A DNA stretch of 6,334 nt from positions 1-6,334 of the forward strand of contig CANKBT010000185.1 in NCBI GenBank assembly GCA_947479995.1, given 5' to 3'. The DNA comes from Frankiaceae bacterium (lineage in GTDB: Bacteria > Actinomycetota > Actinomycetes > Mycobacteriales > SCTD01). Shown here piece by piece: positions 1 to 6,334 of the stretch. Position numbers and translations under genes: made by a program. The notes below the pieces were generated by a model. That model had not been told where the DNA came from and searched no databases. It saw only the letters and a list, made by a program, of their open reading frames with translations. The first letter of the stretch is position 1, and the number at the start of each line of letters is the position of its first letter.

Positions 1-1493
1 TCGACGCCGTCGGCGCGGCGCTGCAGGGCGTGCTCGGCGAGCGCCTCGACGAGCGTCGCGACGTCGGCCCGGGGCGCCAGCACGTCGACGCGCAGGCCGA
101 GCTCGACGGCGGTCTTCTCGGTCTGCGGGCCGATGGCCGCGAGCACGGTGCTGTCGTGCGGCTTGCCGGCGATGCCGACGAGGTTGCGCACGGTGCTGCT
201 GCTGGTGAACAGCACCGCGTCGAACCCGCCGCCCTTGAGCGCCTCGCGGGTCTCGGCGGGCGGCGGCGCGGCGCGCACCGTGCGGTAGGCGGTGACGTCG
301 TCGACCTGCCAGCCGAGCTCCTGCAGGCCGGCGAGCAGCGTCTCGGTGGCGATGTCGGCCCGCGGCAGCAGCACGCGGTCCATCGGGTCGAACACCTCGT
401 CGTACGGCGCCCACTCGGCGAGCAGGCCCTCGCTGGACTGCGCGCCGCTCGGCACGAGGTCGGGGCGGATGCCGAACTCGACGAGCGCGGCGGCGGTGGC
501 CTCGCCGACGGCGGCGACCTTGACGCCGGCGAACGCGCGCGCGTCGAGGCCGAACTCCTCGAGCTTCTCGCGCACCGCCTTGACGGCGTTGGTGCTCGTG
601 AACGCGACCCACAGGTAGCGGCCGGTGACCAGGCCCTTGACCGCGCGCTCCATCGGCGCGGGCGTGCGCGGCGGCTCGACCGCGATCGTCGGCACCTCGA
701 CGGGGATCGCGCCGTGCGCGCGCAGCTGCGCCGACAGCGCGCCGGCCTGGTCGCGGGTGCGCGGCACGAGCACGCGCCAGCCGTAGAGGGCGCGCGACTC
801 GTACCAGCCGAGGCGCGCGACCTTCTTCACGGCGTCGCCGACGACGACGACGGCGTCGCCGGACAGGCCGAGCAGCTCGCGCTCGACGGCGTCGAGGGTG
901 GAGACGACGGTGCGCTGCTCGGCGCCGGTGCCGCCGACGGTCACGGCGACCGGGGCGTCGGCGCGGCGGCCGTGCTCGACGAGCGCGCTGGCGGCCTTGG
1001 CCACCTCGCCCACCGGCGCGAGCACGACGAGGTTGCCGGGGGCCGAGGAGACGGCGCGCCAGTCGGTCACGTCGGCCGCGCGCACGACGGTGCGCGGCAG
1101 GCCGACCGGCAGCCCCGCGTAGGCGGTGACGCCGACCGACACCGGCACGCCCGGCACGACCTCGAGGCGCTGCTTGCCCTTGACGACCGCCTCGGCCTCC
1201 TTGACGCCGGCCTCCTCGGAGAACGGGTCGCCGGGCAGCAGGCGCACCACGCGCCGGCCCTCGCGCGACGCCGCGACCAGGCGCGGGCCGACCGGCTCGC
1301 CGTCGTCGCTGACCTGCACCTCGACGCCCTCGCCGACGTGCGCGAGCACCGCCTCGGGCACGCGCGGGTCGACGACGACGAGGTCGGCGGTGCGCAGCAG
1401 CTCGGCCGCCCGCAGGGCGAGCAGCCCCGGGTCGCCGGCGCCGGCGCCCACGAGGGCGATGGAGCCGGCCGGCTTCTTGGCGCGGGTGCTCAT
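1..1493 (-). CDS. hemD: Fused SUMT-like / uroporphyrinogen-III synthase, 3' end cut by window
   Basis: Reading from the ATG at 1493 the frame is open to the window edge, giving 497 residues; relatives are about 500-570, so only the C-terminal end is missing. Residues about 10-225 resemble the uroporphyrinogen-III C-methyltransferase (CobA/SUMT) fold, with the first loop GAGAGDPGLLALRA at 16-29. Residues about 237-490 are a uroporphyrinogen-III synthase domain: VLVPRTRDQA (241-250), VAFTSTNAV (296-304), AAVGEAT (327-333), LLPRADIATETL (375-386), VLFTSSSTV (427-435) and AAIGPQ (452-457). The synthase half should invert ring D and close hydroxymethylbilane, the HemC product, to uroporphyrinogen III in the cytosol. 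The methyltransferase half looks catalytically degenerate: the usual GGDPF(x)FGRGGEE loop reads PGDPFSEEAGVKE, the THRD motif after AYAGLP is absent, and the FYMG-type methionine segment reads VVLAPVG. Streptomyces homologues, as I recall them, are similarly diverged, so this is probably lineage-wide. The start overlaps the hemC stop as ATGA and has an SD-like GGGAG 7 nt upstream. Confidence 0.93.
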   Translation of the reverse strand, partial: MSTRAKKPAGSIALVGAGAGDPGLLALRAAELLRTADLVVVDPRVPEAVLAHVGEGVEVQVSDDGEPVGPRLVAASREGRRVVRLLPGDPFSEEAGVKEAEAVVKGKQRLEVVPGVPVSVGVTAYAGLPVGLPRTVVRAADVTDWRAVSSAPGNLVVLAPVGEVAKAASALVEHGRRADAPVAVTVGGTGAEQRTVVSTLDAVERELLGLSGDAVVVVGDAVKKVARLGWYESRALYGWRVLVPRTRDQAGALSAQLRAHGAIPVEVPTIAVEPPRTPAPMERAVKGLVTGRYLWVAFTSTNAVKAVREKLEEFGLDARAFAGVKVAAVGEATAAALVEFGIRPDLVPSGAQSSEGLLAEWAPYDEVFDPMDRVLLPRADIATETLLAGLQELGWQVDDVTAYRTVRAAPPPAETREALKGGGFDAVLFTSSSTVRNLVGIAGKPHDSTVLAAIGPQTEKTAVELGLRVDVLAPRADVATLVEALAEHALQRRADGV

Positions 1494-2596
1494 GCGGTGT
1501 CTCCCGGGTCTGGCGTGCTGGGGTCTGGCGTGCTGGGGCCTGGCGTGCTGGGGTCGGGCGTGCGGGGGTCGGGCGTGCGGGTCCCGGACGGCCGGGCGGC
1601 GCTCTCGGTCGTGCCGGCGAGCCCGGCCGACGGGGTGCCGACGTCGGCGGCGGCGCGGTCGCCCATGAGGGCGGCGGCCCCGAGGTCGAGCAGCTCGGCG
1701 GCGAGCCGCCGGCCGACGCCCGCGGCGTCGTCCACCGGGCCGGTCGCCGAGAGCTTCACCTCGTCGCTGCCGTCGAGCGCGGCGACGAGCCCGCGCAGGT
1801 AGACCTCGTCGACGCCGTCGTCGCCCTCGGCCACCTCCGCGAGGGCGGCGACCGGGGCCGAGCAGCCGGCCTCGAGCGCGCCGAGCAGTGCCCGCTCCGC
1901 GGCGACGCACGCACGGGTGCGCGGGTCGTCGAGCGCGGCGAGCGCGGCGACGAGCGCGGTGTCGGCGGTGCGGCACTCGACCGCGAGGGCGCCCTGCGCC
2001 GGGGCGGGCAGCACGGTGAGCGGGTCGAGCACCTCGGTCGCGTCGCCGAGCCGCCCGAGGCGCGCGAGCCCGGCCCGGGCGAGCACGACGGCGTCGAGGG
2101 TGCCGCTGGTGACGTAGCCGATGCGGGTGTCGACGTTGCCGCGCACCGGCTCGACCTCGAGGCCGAGGCCGAGCCCGCGCAGCTGCGCGACGCGGCGCGG
2201 GGCGCCGGTGCCGATCCGCGCGCCGGTCGGCAGCTCGCCGAGCGTGAGCCCGTCGCGCGCCACGAGCACGTCGCGGGGGTCCTCGCGGGGCGGCACGGCG
2301 GCGATGACGAGGTCGGGCTGCGGCGCGGTCGGCAGGTCCTTGAACGAGTGCACCGCGAGGTCGACCTCGCCGGCGCGCAGCGCGTCGCGCAGCGCGGTGA
2401 CGAAGACGCCGGTGCCGCCGAGCTGCGCGATGGCGGCGCGGCTGGTGTCGCCCTGCGTGGTCACGTGCACGAGCTCGACCTCGTGGCCGAGGGCGCGCAG
2501 CGCGTCGGCGACGTGGCCGGACTGCGTGAGGGCCAGCGCCGACGCCCGGGTGCCGAGCCGCAGCGGGCCGGGCCGGCCGGTGAGCGGTGCCGTCAC
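1490..2596 (-). CDS. hemC: Hydroxymethylbilane synthase (porphobilinogen deaminase)
   Basis: HemC joins four porphobilinogen molecules into the linear tetrapyrrole 1-hydroxymethylbilane, the substrate of HemD encoded next. The 368-residue product shows the family hallmarks: LRLGTRASALALTQ (12-25), the substrate loop AVHSFKDLP (81-89) with Asp87 matching the catalytic aspartate of E. coli HemC (Asp84), the arginine-bearing RGNVDTR (152-158), and ALEAGCSAPVA (240-250), where Cys245 should carry the dipyrromethane cofactor. The usual domain ends near residue 315. A tail of about 50 residues follows and turns into a Pro-Asp-Pro-Ser/Arg-Thr pentapeptide repeat at about 340-364, so the protein is longer than the typical 300-330. 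The start is a GTG whose GTGA overlaps the hemA stop. There is no convincing Shine-Dalgarno sequence upstream, so initiation probably depends on ribosomes finishing hemA. All catalytic residues I can check are present. Confidence 0.97.
   Translation of the reverse strand: MTAPLTGRPGPLRLGTRASALALTQSGHVADALRALGHEVELVHVTTQGDTSRAAIAQLGGTGVFVTALRDALRAGEVDLAVHSFKDLPTAPQPDLVIAAVPPREDPRDVLVARDGLTLGELPTGARIGTGAPRRVAQLRGLGLGLEVEPVRGNVDTRIGYVTSGTLDAVVLARAGLARLGRLGDATEVLDPLTVLPAPAQGALAVECRTADTALVAALAALDDPRTRACVAAERALLGALEAGCSAPVAALAEVAEGDDGVDEVYLRGLVAALDGSDEVKLSATGPVDDAAGVGRRLAAELLDLGAAALMGDRAAADVGTPSAGLAGTTESAARPSGTRTPDPRTPDPSTPGPSTPDPSTPDPGDTA
1501..1505 (-). promoter_or_regulatory. hemD ribosome-binding site
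   Basis: On the minus strand this reads GGGAG, 7 nt before the hemD ATG at 1493. It lies inside the last codons of hemC and directly abuts the 15-bp tandem repeat. It supports the choice of this ATG over other starts. Confidence 0.6.
1506..1580 (-). repeat. 15-bp tandem repeat, five units, in the 3' end of hemC
   Basis: Five consecutive 15-bp units are visible. Units at 1506-1520 and 1521-1535 are identical (gggtctggcgtgctg on the + strand). The unit at 1536-1550 differs by one base. The units at 1551-1565 and 1566-1580 are identical to each other (gggtcgggcgtgcgg) and differ from the first by two bases. Read on the coding strand they give a pentapeptide repeat of the TPDPS/TPGPS/TPDPR kind in the HemC tail. 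Because 15 is a multiple of three, gain or loss of units would keep hemC in frame and leave the hemD start untouched. Confidence 0.95.
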
Positions 2597-4023
2597 GGGC
2601 GGACCGGGGCGGCGCCGGGCACGACCTCGGCCACGCCGTACGCGTCGGCGTCGGCCGCGTCGGGGACGACCACGGGCACGGCGGGCACGGCGGGCACGGC
2701 GCCGGCGGCCGCCGGCACGGCCTCGGCGTCGAGGCCCAGCAGCGCGGGCGCGACGGCGACCGCCGCCGGCGCGCTGCGGTCGAGGCCGAACAGCTCGCGC
2801 AGCGCGGCGTCGTACGACGCCGGCTCCGGCGCGGAGGCGAGCTCCTTCACGCGGACGGTCGGGGTGTGGAGCAGCGTCGAGACGACGCGTCGCACCGCCT
2901 GCTGCACCTCGGCGCGGGTGCGCGCGTCGGCGTCGGGCAGGCGCGCCTCGAGCCGGGCGATCTCGGCGGCGACGACCTCGTCGGCGCGGCTGCGCAGCGC
3001 CGCGACCGTCGGGCCGACGCGGCTGCTGCGCTGCCAGCCGAGGAAGCCGGCGACCTCCTCGGCGACGATGCCGCGCACGGCCTCGACGTCGGCGCCCGCG
3101 GCGCTGGTCGCGAGCACGGTCTGCAGCAGCTCGAGGTCGACGAGGGTGACGCCGGGCAGGTCGCGCACGCCCGGGTCGACGTCGTGCGGCAGGGCGAGGT
3201 CGATGAGCGCGAGCGGCCGCCCGCCGCGCTGCGCGACGGCCTCGGCGACCAGCTCGCGGGCGACGACCGTGCCGGTGGCGCCGGTCGAGGAGACGACGAC
3301 GTCGGCGGTCGCCAGCGCGGCGCCGAGCGCGTCGAGCCCGGTGCCGGTGCCCTCGAGCGACGTGGCGAGGCGCCGGGCGTTGTCGACCGAGCGGTTGGCG
3401 ACCGTGATGCCGCCGACGCCCAGGCGGCGCAGCGTCGCGCCGGCGAGCGCGCCCATGGAGCCGGCGCCGACGACGAGCACGTCGCGCCCCTCGAGCGGGC
3501 CGACCGCGGCGACCGCGTGCTCGAGCGCGACCGTGACGAGGGACTGCCCGGCGGCGTCGATGCCGGTCTCCGCGTGCGCCCGCTTGCCGACGCGCAGGCT
3601 GCTCTGGAACAGCTCGTGCAGCGTGCGCCCGGCGCCCCCGGCGCTCGCGGCGTAGGCCCGGCGGAGCTGGCCGAGGATCTGCGACTCGCCGACGACCATC
3701 GAGTCGAGGCCGCAGGCGACCTCGAACAGGTGCTGGACGGCCTGCGCCTCCCAGTGCACGTAGAGGTGGCCCTGCAGCTCCTCGAGCGGCACGCCGGACT
3801 CGCGGGCGAGCAGGTCGCTCACCGCCTCGAAGCCGGCGTGGAAGCCGTCGACGTCGGCGTAGACCTCGACGCGGTTGCAGGTCGACAGCACGACGGCCTC
3901 GTCGACCGACCCGCGGGTGAGCTGCGCGACGACCGAGCCGGTGTCGTGCAGCCCGACCGTCACCCGCTCGAGCAGGGCGACCGGCGCGCTGCGGTGCGAG
4001 ACGCCGACGACGAGGACGCTCAC
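2593..4023 (-). CDS. hemA: Glutamyl-tRNA reductase
   Basis: This enzyme reduces glutamyl-tRNA(Glu) with NADPH to glutamate-1-semialdehyde, the first committed step of the C5 route to tetrapyrroles. The 476-residue product has the N-terminal catalytic domain with LVVGVSHRSAPV (4-15) and STCNRVEVY (47-55), where Cys49 is the expected thioester-forming nucleophile. Next come GLDSMVVGESQILGQ (105-119), the signature of substrate binding, and an NADPH-binding domain with VLVVGAGSMG (182-191) and VANRS. The C-terminal part has the helical dimerisation region ending near ALRELFGLD. About 50 further residues are low-complexity Ala/Pro/Val with no motif I recognise. The GTG start at 4023 is well supported: it overlaps the rex stop as GTGA and has GGAGG 7 nt upstream. 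The stop overlaps the hemC start. Transcription is probably under Rex control as the second gene of the operon. Confidence 0.97.
   Translation of the reverse strand: MSVLVVGVSHRSAPVALLERVTVGLHDTGSVVAQLTRGSVDEAVVLSTCNRVEVYADVDGFHAGFEAVSDLLARESGVPLEELQGHLYVHWEAQAVQHLFEVACGLDSMVVGESQILGQLRRAYAASAGGAGRTLHELFQSSLRVGKRAHAETGIDAAGQSLVTVALEHAVAAVGPLEGRDVLVVGAGSMGALAGATLRRLGVGGITVANRSVDNARRLATSLEGTGTGLDALGAALATADVVVSSTGATGTVVARELVAEAVAQRGGRPLALIDLALPHDVDPGVRDLPGVTLVDLELLQTVLATSAAGADVEAVRGIVAEEVAGFLGWQRSSRVGPTVAALRSRADEVVAAEIARLEARLPDADARTRAEVQQAVRRVVSTLLHTPTVRVKELASAPEPASYDAALRELFGLDRSAPAAVAVAPALLGLDAEAVPAAAGAVPAVPAVPVVVPDAADADAYGVAEVVPGAAPVRP
2674..2700 (-). repeat. Three perfect 9-bp direct repeats in the hemA tail
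   Basis: The 9-mer gggcacggc (+ strand) occurs three times back to back at 2674-2682, 2683-2691 and 2692-2700. On the coding strand it forms part of the Pro-Ala-Val-rich tail of HemA, outside the conserved enzyme fold. It looks like simple in-frame slippage within a low-complexity segment. Confidence 0.85.
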
Positions 4024-4724
4024 GCGGTGGCCTCCGCGACGGCGTCGACCGCGCCGGCGGCGCGGCGGTGCTGGTGGAAGGACAGGATCTGCAGCTCGAC
4101 CGCGAGGTCGACCTTGCGCAGGTCGACGCCGGGCGGCACCTGCAGCACCACCGGCGCGAAGTTGAGGATGCTCGTGACGCCGGCCGCGACGAGCCGGTCG
4201 CAGACGTCCTGCGCGGCCGACGCGGGGGTCGCGATGACGCCGATGCTCACGCCGGTCTCGGCGACGGCGTCGGCCAGCTCGGCGAGCGGGCGCACCGGCT
4301 GGCCGGCGATGACCTCGCCGGCGCGCGCCGGGTCGGCGTCGATGAGCGCGGCGACGCGGAAGCCGCGGGCCGAGAAGCCGCCGTAGCCGGCCAGGGCGTG
4401 GCCCAGGTTGCCGACGCCGACGAGCACGACCGACCAGTGCTGCGTCAGGCCGAGCACGCCGCTGATGTGGCCGACCAGCTCGGTGACCTCGTAGCCGACG
4501 CCGCGGGTGCCGTAGGTGCCGAGGTGCGAGAGGTCCTTGCGCACCTTGGCGCTGCCGCCGCCGACCAGCGCCGCGAGCTCGTGCGACGACACCGTGCGCC
4601 GGCCGTCCTCGGACAGCTCGTGCAGCGCCCGCAGGTAGACCGGGAGCCGCGCGACCGTCGCCTCGGGCAGCCGCGGCACCGGGGCACTGCCGCCCCGCGG
4701 GGGCACCGGGCCCTGCTCGGTCAT
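4020..4724 (-). CDS. rex: Redox-sensing transcriptional repressor Rex
   Basis: Rex is a dimeric repressor that binds its operators when NAD+ is high and lets go when NADH rises, so its targets are expressed when respiration is limited. The 234-residue product has the two expected parts. Residues about 20-85 form a winged helix that includes the strongly conserved SAKVRKDLSHLGTYGTRGVGY (58-78). A Rossmann domain follows, with VVLVGVGNLGHAL (99-111), an acidic residue in ALIDADPA (126-133) that ends the second strand, and IATPASAAQDV (164-174). The C-terminal LRKVDLAVELQILSF (202-216) fits the domain-swapped helix. The ATG at 4724 has AGGAG 8 nt upstream. The gene heads rex-hemA-hemC-hemD, as in Streptomyces, where Rex is known to repress its own operon. 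The operator at 4774-4791 suggests the same autoregulation here. Length is within the family range of about 210-260 residues. Confidence 0.97.
   Translation of the reverse strand: MTEQGPVPPRGGSAPVPRLPEATVARLPVYLRALHELSEDGRRTVSSHELAALVGGGSAKVRKDLSHLGTYGTRGVGYEVTELVGHISGVLGLTQHWSVVLVGVGNLGHALAGYGGFSARGFRVAALIDADPARAGEVIAGQPVRPLAELADAVAETGVSIGVIATPASAAQDVCDRLVAAGVTSILNFAPVVLQVPPGVDLRKVDLAVELQILSFHQHRRAAGAVDAVAEATA
4031..4035 (-). promoter_or_regulatory. hemA ribosome-binding site inside rex
   Basis: On the minus strand this is GGAGG, 7 nt before the GTG start of hemA and within the last codons of rex. It is the strongest Shine-Dalgarno match seen at a gene junction in the window. It decides the GTG start that overlaps the rex stop. 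Confidence 0.75.
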
Positions 4725-4732
4725 GCGGACTG

Positions 4733-4737
4733 CTCCT
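4733..4737 (-). promoter_or_regulatory. rex ribosome-binding site
   Basis: The minus-strand sequence AGGAG lies 8 nt upstream of the rex ATG at 4724, a good distance for initiation. It supports this start over alternatives further inside the gene. Confidence 0.75.
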
Positions 4738-4762
4738 GCGAGGTGAGCGGCTGAGGGCTCTC

Positions 4763-4792
4763 AGGTTACGCGCTTGTGAAACCGTGCACGAA
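4763..4792 (-). promoter_or_regulatory. Candidate promoter of the rex-hem operon
   Basis: A TAACCT hexamer (minus strand, 4768-4763) keeps the T, A and final T that matter most in a -10 element. With an 18-bp spacer the -35 position falls on TTCGTG (4792-4787), a weak match to TTGACA, which is common in actinobacteria. Initiation would fall near 4756, leaving a leader of about 30 nt with the rex ribosome-binding site. The Rex operator covers the -35 end and much of the spacer, where a bound repressor would block polymerase. The assignment rests on hexamer matching only. Confidence 0.45.
4774..4791. promoter_or_regulatory. Rex operator (ROP) upstream of rex
   Basis: The + strand reads TTGTGAAACCGTGCACGA. 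Against the Rex consensus TTGTGAA-N4-TTCACAA the left half matches at 7 of 7 positions and the right half (TGCACGA) at 5 of 7, with the exact 4-bp spacing. It sits 50 bp upstream of the rex start and overlaps the candidate promoter, which is the position expected for autorepression. Rex control of rex-hemACD is established in Streptomyces coelicolor; its occurrence here is inferred from the site and gene order. Confidence 0.82.
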
Positions 4793-4800
4793 GTTCGTGC
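4786..4800. repeat. Perfect 7-1-7 inverted repeat overlapping the Rex operator
   Basis: GCACGAA-G-TTCGTGC is a perfect palindrome around one central base. It lies 7 bp beyond the glutaredoxin-like stop codon and shares 6 bp with the right half of the Rex operator. As RNA it would form a 5-bp stem with a 5-nt loop and no T-tract after it, so it is a poor terminator candidate. Its symmetry suits a dimeric DNA-binding protein, which could be a second regulator or a second Rex contact. Confidence 0.7.
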
Positions 4801-4806
4801 GGCGCA

Positions 4807-5081
4807 TCACACCGGCGGCACCGGGCGGCCGCGCAGGGCCGCGCGCAGGCGCCGCTCGTCGACCTGCCAGTGGGCGTGCTCGACCCCGTCGAGCAGCACC
4901 ACGGGCACGGTGTGGCCGTGCCGCTCGACGAGCACCGGGTCGGCGTCGACGTCGCGCACCTCGTACGGCACGCCGGCCCGCCGGGCGACGCGCGGCACGA
5001 GCTCCTCGGCCAGCGCGCAGGCGTGGCACCCCCGGCGGGTGACGAGCGTGACCATCCCGACCGGCGAGCGGCGGCGCAGCC

Positions 5082-5085
<4 letters not shown>
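4807..5085 (-). CDS. Glutaredoxin-like thiol-redox protein
   Basis: A small thioredoxin-fold protein of 92 residues from the GTG at 5085, or 82 from an in-frame ATG at 5055. It begins with a basic stretch (RLRRRSPVG) and a first strand VTLVTRRG, then the redox motif C20-H-A-C23. HTVPVVLLDG (58-67) follows, with Pro61 as the cis-proline that shapes the active site, and then a hydrophobic HAHWQVDERRLRAAL end. This matches the glutaredoxin-like family (DUF836 type) commonly found beside rex in actinobacteria. The substrate is unknown; it could reduce disulfides or mixed thiols using mycothiol- or thioredoxin-type partners. I prefer the GTG because its GTGA overlaps the ligase stop, as at rex/hemA and hemA/hemC, and because relatives, as I recall them, carry a short basic N-terminus. 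Neither start has a good Shine-Dalgarno sequence. It may be co-transcribed with the ligase and read through toward rex. Confidence 0.85.

Positions 5086-6334
<1,249 letters not shown>

Noticed and set aside
1126..1668. A Cys/Trp-containing repeat peptide (LACWG type) encoded on the + strand over the 15-bp repeats.
   Set aside because: It is the antisense reading of the HemC pentapeptide repeat, lies in an Arg/Thr/Ser-rich shadow frame, and has no supporting start signal.
30..1802. A 590-codon open frame on the + strand, antisense to hemD and part of hemC.
   Set aside because: The product is Arg/Ala/Gly/Asp/His-rich with no domain, and the opposite strand encodes a clear HemD and HemC. Long antisense frames are expected at this GC content.
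2587..4386. A 599-codon open frame on the + strand across hemA and rex.
   Set aside because: Its composition is a mirror of the real genes (Arg, Gly, Asp, His, Ala) and shows no motif, while hemA and rex on the minus strand show all family residues.
4751..4764. Small inverted repeat ctgag-ggct-ctcag in the rex leader as a terminator or riboswitch stem.
   Set aside because: Only a 5-bp stem, no T-tract, and it overlaps the candidate -10. In this base composition such stems are frequent by chance.
4725..4806. An intrinsic terminator between the glutaredoxin-like gene and rex.
   Set aside because: No GC-rich hairpin followed by a run of T is present on the minus strand, so read-through remains possible.

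Overview
The window is a very GC-rich stretch (well over 70% G+C by eye) in which every supported gene lies on the minus strand. Third codon positions are almost all G or C, genes overlap by 4 bp, and two of the starts are GTG. The gene order rex-hemA-hemC-hemD, with a fused methyltransferase-like/uroporphyrinogen-III-synthase HemD, is the arrangement known from Streptomyces and related Actinomycetia. The organism is therefore most likely a high-GC actinobacterium; I cannot name the genus.

Layout, in the direction of transcription (high to low coordinates). From 6334 to 5082 is the 3' portion of an acyl-CoA ligase (FadD-like, AMP-binding) gene whose start lies outside the window. It overlaps by 4 bp a small glutaredoxin-like thiol-redox gene (5085-4807). 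An 82-bp intergenic gap follows (4806-4725), the only non-coding DNA present. It carries a near-consensus Rex operator, a plausible promoter and a perfect short palindrome. Then comes the heme operon: rex (4724-4020), hemA (4023-2593), hemC (2596-1490) and hemD (1493 to beyond position 1). Each junction is a 4-bp overlap of the GTGA or ATGA type, so translational coupling is likely.

How the genes fit together. HemA reduces glutamyl-tRNA(Glu) to start tetrapyrrole synthesis by the C5 route. HemC polymerises four porphobilinogens to hydroxymethylbilane. The HemD domain closes this to uroporphyrinogen III. Rex senses the NADH/NAD+ ratio and probably represses its own operon through the site at 4774-4791, linking heme supply to respiratory state. 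HemL and HemB, needed between HemA and HemC, are not in the window.

This is largely a conserved housekeeping locus, and I see no previously undescribed system. The points worth a second look are: the operator overlapping a second palindrome; the loss of catalytic motifs in the methyltransferase half of HemD; a 15-bp minisatellite encoding a Pro-rich tail on HemC, abutting the hemD ribosome-binding site; and the coupling of the glutaredoxin gene to an acyl-CoA ligase.
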